A stretch of DNA of 64,000 nt, taken from assembly GCA_964057225.1 (NCBI GenBank), contig OZ059900.1:19793638-19857637 (forward strand), written 5' to 3'. The notes under the pieces are model-generated. The model ran no database searches. It was given only the letters and a program-made list of their open reading frames with translations, and had not been told where the DNA came from. Shown here one piece after another: positions 1 through 12,300 of this stretch. The stretch's first letter is position 1. Every line of letters begins with the position of its first letter. The position numbers were made by a program, and so were the translations under genes. The stretch comes from Auanema rhodensis (Eukaryota; Nematoda; Chromadorea; Rhabditida; Rhabditidae).

Positions 1-3000
1 GCTAGGTTTCATTGACATTGCATGAGTTTGAACACATGAAATCGTAAGTCAAAACCTTGTTTACAGCGAAATTTCCAAAAACTGGTTTTCCAGCATAATA
101 AAATATTTCTCATGGGAAATACTGTGTTTTTGTATTTTTCTAGTGTTCAGCATGTAAAATGCTTCATTTTAGTATGTAACACGCTGAAATTCGTTGCATT
201 TGACTACTCATATGAACAAAAATCGATTTAATCAATATTAGCCATAAGGGGCGTGCCCTCAGAATATGCTAATTTCCTTAATTTTCTAACCCCGGTTTTT
301 TTGTCGTGAAAGTGGAACTAGACGTTGTAGGAACAATTTTGAGCTAGGTTTCATTGACATTGCATGAGTTTGAACACATGAAATCGTAAGTCAAAACCTT
401 GTTTACAGCGAAATTTCCAAAAACTGGTTTTCCAGCATAATAAAATATTTCTCATGAGAAATACTGTGTTTTTGTATTTTTCTAGTGTTCAGCATGTAAA
501 ATGCTTCATTTTAGTATGTAACACGCTGAAATTCGTTGCATTTGACGACTCATATGAACAAAAATCGATTTAATCAATATTAGCCATAAGGGGCGTGCCC
601 TCAGAATATGCTAATTTCCTTAATTTTCTAACCCCGGTTTTTTTGTCGTGAAAGTGGAACTAGACGTTGTAGGAACAATTTTGAGCTAGGTTTCATTGAC
701 ATTGCATGAGTTTGAACACATGAAATCGTAAGTCAAAACCTTGTTTACAGCGAAATTTCCAAAAACTGGTTTTCCAGCATAATAAAATATTTCTCATGGG
801 AAATACTGTGTTTTTGTATTTTTCTAGTGTTCAGCATGTAAAATGCTTCATTTTAGTATGTAACACGCTGAAATTCGTTGCATTTGACTACTCATATGAA
901 CAAAAATCGATTTAATCAATATTAGCCATAAGGGGCGTGCCCTCAGAATATGCTAATTTCCTTAATTTTCTAACCCCTGTTTTTTTGTCGTGAAAGTGGA
1001 ACTAGACGTTGTAGGAACAATTTTGAGCTAGGTTTCATTGACATTGCATGAGTTTGAACACATGAAATCGTAAGTCAAAACCTTGTTTACAGCGAAATTT
1101 CCAAAAACTGGTTTTCCAGCATAATAAAATATTTCTCATGGGAAATACTGTGTTTTTGTATTTTTCTAGTGTTCAGCATGTGAAATGCTTCATTTTAGTA
1201 TGTAACACGCTGAAATTCGTTGCATTTGACGACTCATATGAACAAAAATCGATTTAATCAATATTAGCCATAAGGGGCGTGCCCTCAGAATATGCTAATT
1301 TCCTTAATTTTCTAACCCCGGTTTTTTTGTCGTGAAAGTGGAATTAGACGTTGTAGGAACAATTTTGAGCTAGGTTTCATTGACATTGCATGAGTTTGAA
1401 CACATGAAATCGTAAGTCAAAACCTTGTTTACAGCGAAATTTCCAAAAACTGGTTTTCCAGCATAATAAAATATTTCTCATGGGAAATACTGTGTTTTTG
1501 TATTTTTCTAGTGTTCAGCATGTAAAATGCTTCATTTTAGTATGTAACACGCTGAAATTCGTTGCATTTGACGACTCATATGAACAAAAATCGATTTAAT
1601 CAATATTAGCCATAAGGGGCGTGCCCTCAGAATATGCTAATTTCCTTAATTTTCTAACCCCTGTTTTTTTGTCGTGAAAGTGGAACTAGACGTTGTAGGA
1701 ACAATTTTGAGCTAGGTTTCATTGACATTGCATGAGTTTGAACACATGAAATCGTAAGTCAAAACCTTGTTTACAGCGAAATTTCCAAAAACTGGTTTTC
1801 CAGCATAATAAAATATTTCTCATGGGAAATACTGTGTTTTTGTATTTTTCTAGTGTTCAGCATGTAAAATGCTTCATTTTAGTGTGTAACACGCTGAAAT
1901 TCGTTGCATTTGACGACTCATATGAACAAAAATCGATTTAATCAATATTAGCCATAAGGGGCGTGCCCTCAGAATATGCTAATTTCCTTAATTTTCTAAC
2001 CCCTGTTTTTTTGTCGTGAAAGTGGAACTAGACGTTGTACGAACAATTTTGAGCTAGGTTTCATTGACATTGCATGAGTTTGAACACATGAAATCGTAAG
2101 TCAAAATCTTGTTTACAGCGAAATTTCCAAAAACTGGTTTTCCAGCATAATAAAATATTTCTCATGGGAAATACTGTGTTTTTGTATTTTTCTAGTGTTC
2201 AGCATGTAAAATGCTTCATTTCAGTATGTAACACGCTGAAATTCGTTGCATTTGACGACTCATATGAACAAAAATCGATTTAATCAATATTAGCCATAAG
2301 GGGCGTGCCCTCAGAATATGCTAATTTCCTTAATTTTCTAACCCCTGTTTTTTTGTCGTGAAAGTGGAACTAGACGTTGTACGAACAATTTTGAGCTAGG
2401 TTTCATTGACATTGCATGAGTTTGAACACATGAAATCGTAAGTCAAAACCTTGTTTACAGCGAAATTTCCAAAAACTGGTTTTCCAGCATAATAAAATAT
2501 TTCTCATGGGAAATACTGTGTTTTTGTATTTTTCTAGTGTTCAGCATGTAAAATGCTTCATTTTAGTATGTAACACGCTGAAATTCGTTGCATTTGACGA
2601 CTCATATGAACAAAAATCGATTTAATCAATATTAGCCATAAAGGGCGTGCCCTCAGAATATGCTAATTTCCTTAATTTTCTAACCCCTGTTTTTTTGTCG
2701 TGAAAGTGGAACTAGACGTTGTAGGAACAATTTTGAGCTAGGTTTCATTGACATTGCATGAGTTTGAACACATGAAATCGTAAGTCAAAACCTTGTTTAC
2801 AGCGAAATTTCCAAAAACTGGTTTTCCAGCATAATAAAATATTTCTCATGGGAAATACTGTGTTTTTGTATTTTTCTAGTGTTCAGCATGTAAAATGCTT
2901 CATTTTAGTATGTAACACGCTGAAATTCGTTGCATTTGACGACTCATATGAACAAAAATCGATTTAATCAATATTAGCCATAAGGGGCGTGCCCTCAGAA

Positions 3001-6000
3001 TATGCTAATTTCCTTAATTTTCTAACCCCTGTTTTTTTGTCGTGAAAGTGGAACTAGACGTTGTAGGAACAATTTTGAGCTAGGTTTCATTGACATTGCA
3101 TGAGTTTGAACACATGAAATCGTAAGTCAAAACCTTGTTTACAGCGAAATTTCCAAAAACTGGTTTTCCAGCATAATAAAATATTTCTCATGGGAAATAC
3201 TGTGTTTTTGTATTTTTCTAGTGTTCAGCATGTAAAATGCTTCATTTTAGTGTGTAACACGCTGAAATTCGTTGCATTTGACGACTCATATGAACAAAAA
3301 TCGATTTAATCAATATTAGCCATAAGGGGCGTGCCCTCAGAATATGCTAATTTCCTTAATTTTCTAACCCCTGTTTTTTTGTCGTGAAAGTGGAACTAGA
3401 CGTTGTACGAACAATTTTGAGCTAGGTTTCATTGACATTGCATGAGTTTGAACACATGAAATCGTAAGTCAAAATCTTGTTTACAGCGAAATTTCCAAAA
3501 ACTGGTTTTCCAGCATAATAAAATATTTCTCATGGGAAATACTGTGTTTTTGTATTTTTCTAGTGTTCAGCATGTAAAATGCTTCATTTCAGTATGTAAC
3601 ACGCTGAAATTCGTTGCATTTGACGACTCATATGAACAAAAATCGATTTAATCAATATTAGCCATAAGGGGCGTGCCCTCAGAATATGCTAATTTCCTTA
3701 ATTTTCTAACCCCTGTTTTTTTGTCGTGAAAGTGGAACTAGACGTTGTACGAACAATTTTGAGCTAGGTTTCATTGACATTGCATGAGTTTGAACACATG
3801 AAATCGTAAGTCAAAACCTTGTTTACAGCGAAATTTCCAAAAACTGGTTTTCCAGCATAATAAAATATTTCTCATGGGAAATACTGTGTTTTTGTATTTT
3901 TCTAGTGTTCAGCATGTAAAATGCTTCATTTTAGTATGTAACACGCTGAAATTCGTTGCATTTGACGACTCATATGAACAAAAATCGATTTAATCAATAT
4001 TAGCCATAAAGGGCGTGCCCTCAGAATATGCTAATTTCCTTAATTTTCTAACCCCTGTTTTTTTGTCGTGAAAGTGGAACTAGACGTTGTAGGAACAATT
4101 TTGAGCTAGGTTTCATTGACATTGCATGAGTTTGAACACATGAAATCGTAAGTCAAAACCTTGTTTACAGCGAAATTTTCAAAAACTGGTTTTCCAGCAT
4201 AATAAAATATTTCTCATGGGAAATACTGTGTTTTTGTATTTTTCTAGTGTTCAGCATGTAAAATGCTTCATTTTAGTGTGTAACACGCTGAAATTCGTTG
4301 CATTTGACGACTCATATGAACAAAAATCGATTTAATCAATATTAGCCATAAGGGGCGTGCCCTCAGAATATGCTAATTTCCTTAATTTTCTAACCCCTGT
4401 TTTTTTGTCGTGAAAGTGGAACTAGACGTTGTACGAACAATTTTGAGCTAGGTTTCATTGACATTGCATGAGTTTGAACACATGAAATCGTAAGTCAAAA
4501 TCTTGTTTACAGCGAAATTTCCAAAAACTGGTTTTCCAGCATAATAAAATATTTCTCATGGGAAATACTGTGTTTTTGTATTTTTCTAGTGTTCAGCATG
4601 TAAAATGCTTCATTTTAGTATGTAACACGCTGAAATTCGTTGCATTTGACGACTCATATGAACAAAAATCGATTTAATCAATATTAGCCATAAGGGGCGT
4701 GCCCTCAGAATATGCTAATTTCCTTAATTTTCTAACCCCTGTTTTTTTGTCGTGAAAGTGGAACTAGACGTTGTACGAACAATTTTGAGCTGGGTTTCAT
4801 TGACATTGCATGAGTTTGAACACATGAAATCGTAAGTCAAAACCTTGTTTACAGCGAAATTTCCAAAAACTGGTTTTCCAGCATAATAAAATATTTCTCA
4901 TGGGAAATACTGTGTTTTTGTATTTTTCTAGTGTTCAGCATGTAAAATGCTTCATTTTAGTATGTAACACGCTGAAATTCGTTGCATTTGACGACTCATA
5001 TGAACAAAAATCGATTTAATCAATATTAGCCATAAGGGGCGTGCCCTCAGAATATGCTAATTTCCTTAATTTTCTAACCCCTGTTTTTTTGTCGTGAAAG
5101 TGGAACTAGACATTGTATTAACAATTTTGAGCTAGGTTTCATTGACATTGCATGAGTTTGAACACATGAAATCGTAAGTCAAAACCTTGTTTACAGCGAA
5201 ATTTCCAAAAACTGGTTTTCCAGCATAATAAAATATTTCTCATGGGAAATACTGTGTTTTTGTATTTTTCTAGTGTTCAGCATGTGGAATGCTTCATTTT
5301 AGTATGTAACACGCTGAAATTCGTTGCATTTGACGACTCATATGAACAAAAATCGATTTAATCAATATTAGCCATAAGGGGCGTGCCCTCAGAATATGCT
5401 AATTTCCTTAATTTTCTAACCCCTGTTTTTTTGTCGTGAAAGTGGAACTAGACGTTGTACAAACAATTTTGAGCTAGGTTTCATTGACATTGCATGAGTT
5501 TGAACACATGAAATCGTAAGTCAAAACCTTGTTTACAGCGAAATTTCCAAAAACTGGTTTTCCAGCATAATAAAATATTTCTCATGAGAAATACTGTGTT
5601 TTTGTATTTTTCTAGTGTTCAGCATGTAAAATGCTTCATTTTAGTATGTAACACGCTGAAATTCGTTGCATTTGACGACTCATATGAACAAAAATCGATT
5701 TAATCAATATTAGCCATAAGGGGCGTGCCCTCAGAATATGCTAATTTCCTTAATTTTCTAACCCCGGTTTTTTTGTCGTGAAAGTGGAATTAGACGTTGT
5801 AGGAACAATTTTGAGCTAGGTTTCATTGACATTGCATGAGTTTGAACACATGAAATCGTAAGTCAAAACCTTGTTTACAGCGAAATTTCCAAAAACTGGT
5901 TTTCCAGCATAATAAAATATTTCTCATGGGAAATACTGTGTTTTTGTATTTTTCTAGTGTTCAGCATGTAAAATGTTTCATTTTAGTATGTAACACGCTG

Positions 6001-8892
6001 AAATTCGTTGCATTTGACTACTCATATGAACAAAAATCGATTTAATCAATATTAGCCATAAGGGGCGTGCCCTCAGAATATGCTAATTTCCTTAATTTTC
6101 TAACCCCGGTTTTTTTGTCGTGAAAGTGGAACTAGACGTTGTAGGAACAATTTTGAGCTAGGTTTCATTGACATTGCATGAGTTTGAACACATGAAATCG
6201 TAAGTCAAAACCTTGTTTACAGCGAAATTTCCAAAAACTGGTTTTCCAGCATAATAAAATATTTCTCATGAGAAATACTGTGTTTTTGTATTTTTCTAGT
6301 GTTCAGCATGTAAAATGCTTCATTTTAGTATGTAACACGCTGAAATTCGTTGCATTTGACGACTCATATGAACAAAAATCGATTTAATCAATATTAGCCA
6401 TAAGGGGCGTGCCCTCAGAATATGCTAATTTCCTTAATTTTCTAACCCCGGTTTTTTTGTCGTGAAAGTGGAACTAGACGTTGTAGGAACAATTTTGAGC
6501 TAGGTTTCATTGACATTGCATGAGTTTGAACACATGAAATCGTAAGTCAAAACCTTGTTTACAGCGAAATTTCCAAAAACTGGTTTTCCAGCATAATAAA
6601 ATATTTCTCATGGGAAATACTGTGTTTTTGTATTTTTCTAGTGTTCAGCATGTAAAATGCTTCATTTTAGTATGTAACACGCTGAAATTCGTTGCATTTG
6701 ACTACTCATATGAACAAAAATCGATTTAATCAATATTAGCCATAAGGGGCGTGCCCTCAGAATATGCTAATTTCCTTAATTTTCTAACCCCTGTTTTTTT
6801 GTCGTGAAAGTGGAACTAGACGTTGTAGGAACAATTTTGAGCTAGGTTTCATTGACATTGCATGAGTTTGAACACATGAAATCGTAAGTCAAAACCTTGT
6901 TTACAGCGAAATTTCCAAAAACTGGTTTTCCAGCATAATAAAATATTTCTCATGGGAAATACTGTGTTTTTGTATTTTTCTAGTGTTCAGCATGTGAAAT
7001 GCTTCATTTTAGTATGTAACACGCTGAAATTCGTTGCATTTGACGACTCATATGAACAAAAATCGATTTAATCAATATTAGCCATAAGGGGCGTGCCCTC
7101 AGAATATGCTAATTTCCTTAATTTTCTAACCCCGGTTTTTTTGTCGTGAAAGTGGAACTAGACGTTGTACGAACAATTTTGAGCTAGGTTTCATTGACAT
7201 TGCATGAGTTTGAACACATGAAATCGTAAGTCAAAATCTTGTTTACAGCGAAATTTCCAAAAACTGGTTTTCCAGCATAATAAAATATTTCTCATGGGAA
7301 ATACTGTGTTTTTGTATTTTTATAGTGTTCAGCATGTAAAATGCTTCATTTTAGTATGTAACACGCTGAAATTCGTTGCATTTGACGACTCATATGAACA
7401 AAAATCGATTTAATCAATATTAGCCATAAGGGGCGTGCCCTCAGAATATGCTAATTTCCTTAATTTTCTAACCCCTGTTTTTTTGTCGTGAAAGTGGAAC
7501 TAGACGTTGTACGAACAATTTTGAGCTAGGTTTCATTGACATTGCATGAGTTTGAACACATGAAATCGTAAGTCAAAACCTTGTTTACAGCGAAATTTCC
7601 AAAAACTGGTTTTCCAGCATAATAAAATATTTCTCATGGGAAATACTGTGTTTTTGTATTTTTCTAGTGTTCAGCATGTAAAATGCTTCATTTTAGTATG
7701 TAACACGCTGAAATTCGTTGCATTTGACGACTCATATGAACAAAAATCGATTTAATCAATATTAGCCATAAAGGGCGTGCCCTCAGAATATGCTAATTTC
7801 CTTAATTTTCTAACCCCGGTTTTTTTGTCGTGAAAGTGGAACTAGACGTTGTAGGAACAATTTTGAGCTAGGTTTCATTGACATTGCATGAGTTTGAACA
7901 CATGAAATCGTAAGTCAAAACCTTGTTTACAGCGAAATTTTCAAAAACTGGTTTTCCAGCATAATAAAATATTTCTCATGGGAAATACTGTGTTTTTGTA
8001 TTTTTCTAGTGTTCAGCATGTAAAATGCTTCATTTTAGTGTGTAACACGCTGAAATTCGTTGCATTTGACGACTCATATGAACAAAAATCGATTTAATCA
8101 ATATTAGCCATAAGGGGCGTGCCCTCAGAATATGCTAATTTCCTTAATTTTCTAACCCCTGTTTTTTTGTCGTGAAAGTGGAACTAGACGTTGTACGAAC
8201 AATTTTGAGCTAGGTTTCATTGACATTGCATGAGTTTGAACACATGAAATCGTAAGTCAAAATCTTGTTTACAGCGAAATTTCCAAAAACTGGTTTTCCA
8301 GCATAATAAAATATTTCTCATGGGAAATACTGTGTTTTTGTATTTTTCTAGTGTTCAGCATGTAAAATGCTTCATTTTAGTATGTAACACGCTGAAATTC
8401 GTTGCATTTGACGACTCATATGAACAAAAATCGATTTAATCAATATTAGCCATAAGAGGCGTGCCCTCAGAATATGCTAATTTCCTTAATTTTCTAACCC
8501 CTGTTTTTTTGTCGTGAAAGTGGAACTAGACATTGTATTAACAATTTTGAGCTAGGTTTCATTGACATTGCATGAGTTTGAACACATGAAATCGTAAGTC
8601 AAAACCTTGTTTACAGCGAAATTTCCAAAAACTGGTTTTCCAGCATAATAAAATATTTCTCATGGGAAATACTGTGTTTTTGTATTTTTCTAGTGTTCAG
8701 CATGTGGAATGCTTCATTTTAGTATGTAACACGCTGAAATTCGTTGCATTTGACGACTCATATGAACAAAAATCGATTTAATCAATATTAGCCATAAGGG
8801 GCGTGCCCTCAGAATATGCTAATTTCCTTAATTTTCTAACCCCTGTTTTTTTGTCGTGAAAGTGGAACTAGACGTTGTACAAACAATTTTGA
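1..8892 (+). repeat. Satellite domain A, 26 monomers, divergent subtypes
   Basis: This is the most variable stretch. It uses variants that are absent or rare after the gap: GTAGGA instead of GTACGA at the monomer end, CCCCGG instead of CCCCTG, GACTACTCA, CATGAGAAA, AGTGTGTAAC, AATCTTG and CATTGTATTA. Monomers 6-8 (1711-2736) recur as monomers 10-12 (3079-4104) at an offset of 1368 bp, a 4-monomer HOR. They share the private markers AGTGTG (1884/3252), TTTCAG (2220/3588) and CATAAAGGG (2640/4008). Monomers 1-4 recur as 18-21 (offset 5814), monomers 11-14 match 22-25 (offset 3762), and monomer 16 recurs as 26 (offset 3420). Confidence 0.85.
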
Positions 8893-9352
8893 GCTAGGTT
8901 TNNNNNNNNNNNNNNNNNNNNNNNNNNNNNNNNNNNNNNNNNNNNNNNNNNNNNNNNNNNNNNNNNNNNNNNNNNNNNNNNNNNNNNNNNNNNNNNNNNN
9001 NNNNNNNNNNNNNNNNNNNNNNNNNNNNNNNNNNNNNNNNNNNNNNNNNNNNNNNNNNNNNNNNNNNNNNNNNNNNNNNNNNNNNNNNNNNNNNNNNNNN
9101 NAGCATAATAAAATATTTCTCATGGGAAATACTGTGTTTTTGTATTTTTCTAGTGTTCAGCATGTAAAATGCTTCATTTTAGTATGTAACACGCTGAAAT
9201 TCGTTGCATTTGACGAATCATATGAACAAAAATCGATTTAATCAATATTAGCCATAAGGGGCGTGCCCTCAGAATATGCTAATTTCCTTAATTTTCTAAC
9301 CCCTGTTTTTTTGTCGTGAAAGTGGAACTAGACGTTGTACGAACAATTTTGA
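8893..9352 (+). repeat. Satellite monomer interrupted by the gap
   Basis: Nine bases of monomer start are present at 8893-8901, then 200 N, then monomer positions 92-342 at 9102-9352. The resumed part carries GACGAATCA, CCTTAATTTT and GTACGA, which is a domain B type. The interrupted unit is 460 bp including N, so the drawn gap does not keep the 342-bp register. Confidence 0.9.
8902..9101. other. Assembly gap, 200 N
   Basis: Exactly 200 N lie inside the array. The flanks fix the true missing length at 82 bp plus a whole number of 342-bp units, if no indel lies inside. 200 is not such a number, so it is a placeholder. A fixed 200-N gap is the default of some Hi-C scaffolders, which suggests a contig join of unknown size here. 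Confidence 0.95.
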
Positions 9353-12300
9353 GCTAGGTTTCATTGACATTGCATGAGTTTGAACACATGAAATCGTAAG
9401 TCAAAACCTTGTTTACAGCGAAATTTCCAAAAACTGGTTTTCCAGCATAATAAAATATTTCTCATGGGAAATACTGTGTTTTTGTATTTTTCTAGTGTTC
9501 AGCATGTAAAATGCTTCATTTTAGTATGTAACACGCTGAAATTCGTTGCATTTGACGACTCATATGAACAAAAATCGATTTAATCAATATTAGCCATAAG
9601 GGGCGTGCCCTCAGAATATGCTAATTTCCTTAGTTTTCTAACCCCTGTTTTTTTGTCGTGAAAGTGGAACTAGACGTTGTACGAACAATTTTGAGCTAGG
9701 TTTCATTGACATTGCATGAGTTTGAACACATGAAATCGTAAGTCAAAACCTTGTTTACAGCGAAATTTCCAAAAACTGGTTTTCCAGCATAATAAAATAT
9801 TTCTCATGGGAAATACTGTGTTTTTGTATTTTTCTAGTGTTCAGCATGTAAAATGCTTCCTTTTAGTATGTAACACGCTGAAATTCGTTGCATTTGACGA
9901 CTCATATGAACAAAAATCGATTTAATCAATATTAGCCATAAGGGGCGTGCCCTCAGAATATGCTAATTTCCTTAGTTTTCTAACCCCTGTTTTTTTGTCG
10001 TGAAAGTGGAACTAGACGTTGTACGAACAATTTTGAGCTAGGTTTCATTGACATTGCATGAGTTTGAACACATGACATCGTAAGTCAAAACCTTGTTTAC
10101 AGCGAAATTACCAAAAACTGGTTTTCCAGCATAATAAAATATTTCTCATGGGAAATACTGTGTTTTTGTATTTTTCTAGTGTTCAGCATGTAAAATGCTT
10201 CATTTTAGTATGTAACACGCTGAAATTCGTTGCATTTGACGACTCATATGAACAAAAATCGATTTAATCAATATTAGCCATAAGGGGCGTGCCCTCAGAA
10301 TATGCTAATTTCCTTAATTTTCTAACCCCTGTTTTTTTGTCGTGAAAGTGGAACTAGACGTTGTACGAACAATTTTGAGCTAGGTTTCATTGACATTGCA
10401 TGAGTTTGAACACATGAAATCGTAGGTCAAAACCTTGTTTACAGCGAAATTTCCAAAAACTGGTTTTCCAGCATAATAAAATATTTCTCATGGGAAATAC
10501 TGTGTTTTTGTATTTTTCTAGTGTTCAGCATGTAAAATGCTTCATTTTAGTATGTAACACGCTGAAATTCGTTGCATTTGACGAATCATATGAACAAAAA
10601 TCGATTTAATCAATATTAGCCATAAGGGGCGTGCCCTCAGAATATGCTAATTTCCTTAATTTTCTAACCCCTGTTTTTTTGTCGTGAAAGTGGAACTAGA
10701 CGTTGTACGAACAATTTTGAGCTAGGTTTCATTGACATTGCATGAGTTTGAACACATGAAATCGTAAGTCAAAACCTTGTTTACAGCGAAATTTCCAAAA
10801 ACTGGTTTTCCAGCATAATAAAATATTTCTCATGGGAAATACTGTGTTTTTGTATTTTTCTAGTGTTCAGCATGTAAAATGCTTCATTTTAGTATGTAAC
10901 ACGCTGAAAGTCGTTGCATTTGACGACTCATATGAACAAAAATCGATTTAATCAATATTAGCCATAAGGGGCGTGCCCTCAGAATATGCTAATTTCCTTA
11001 GTTTTCTAACCCCTGTTTTTTTGTCGTGAAAGTGGAACTAGACGTTGTACGAACAATTTTGAGCTAGGTTTCATTGACATTGCATGAGTTTGAACACATG
11101 AAATCGTAAGTCAAAACCTTGTTTACAGCGAAATTTCCAAAAACTGGTTTTCCAGCATAATAAAATATTTCTCATGGGAAATACTGTGTTTTTGTATTTT
11201 TCTAGTGTTCAGCATGTAAAATGCTTCATTTTAGTATGTAACACGCTGAAATTCGTTGCATTTGACGAATCATATGAACAAAAATCGATTTAATCAATAT
11301 TAGCCATAAGGGGCGTGCCCTCAGAATATGCTAATTTCCTTAATTTTCTAACCCCTGTTTTTTTGTCGTGAAAGTGGAACTAGACGTTGTACGAACAATT
11401 TTGAGCTAGGTTTCATTGACATTGCATGAGTTTGAACACATGAAATCGTAAGTCAAAACCTTGTTTACAGCGAAATTTCCAAAAACTGGTTTTCCAGCAT
11501 AATAAAATATTTCTCATGGGAAATACTGTGTTTTTGTATTTTTCTAGTGTTCAGCATGTAAAATGCTTCATTTTAGTATGTAACACGCTGAAAGTCGTTG
11601 CATTTGACGACTCATATGAACAAAAATCGATTTAATCAATATTAGCCATAAGGGGCGTGCCCTCAGAATATGCTAATTTCCTTAGTTTTCTAACCCCTGT
11701 TTTTTTGTCGTGAAAGTGGAACTAGACGTTGTACGAACAATTTTGAGCTAGGTTTCATTGACATTGCATGAGTTTGAACACATGACATCGTAAGTCAAAA
11801 CCTTGTTTACAGCGAAATTACCAAAAACTGGTTTTCCAGCATAATAAAATATTTCTCATGGGAAATACTGTGTTTTTGTATTTTTCTAGTGTTCAGCATG
11901 TAAAATGCTTCATTTTAGTATGTAACACGCTGAAATTCGTTGCATTTGACGACTCATATGAACAAAAATCGATTTAATCAATATTAGCCATAAGGGGCGT
12001 GCCCTCAGAATATGCTAATTTCCTTAATTTTCTAACCCCTGTTTTTTTGTCGTGAAAGTGGAACTAGACGTTGTACGAACAATTTTGAGCTAGGTTTCAT
12101 TGACATTGCATGAGTTTGAACACATGAAATCGTAGGTCAAAACCTTGTTTACAGCGAAATTTCCAAAAACTGGTTTTCCAGCATAATAAAATATTTCTCA
12201 TGGGAAATACTGTGTTTTTGTATTTTTCTAGTGTTCAGCATGTAAAATGCTTCATTTTAGTATGTAACACGCTGAAATTCGTTGCATTTGACGAATCATA

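Noticed and set aside
112-231. 39-codon frame present in nearly every monomer
   Set aside because: A short ATG-to-TAA frame repeated about 185 times with the satellite. Indels and substitutions fall in it freely (for example the 5-bp loss at 30376), with no sign of frame being kept.
8836-9163. Two reverse-strand frames of about 90 codons across the gap
   Set aside because: Most of their length is N translated as unknown residues. Intact monomers on the same strand have stops there, so these frames are artefacts of the gap.
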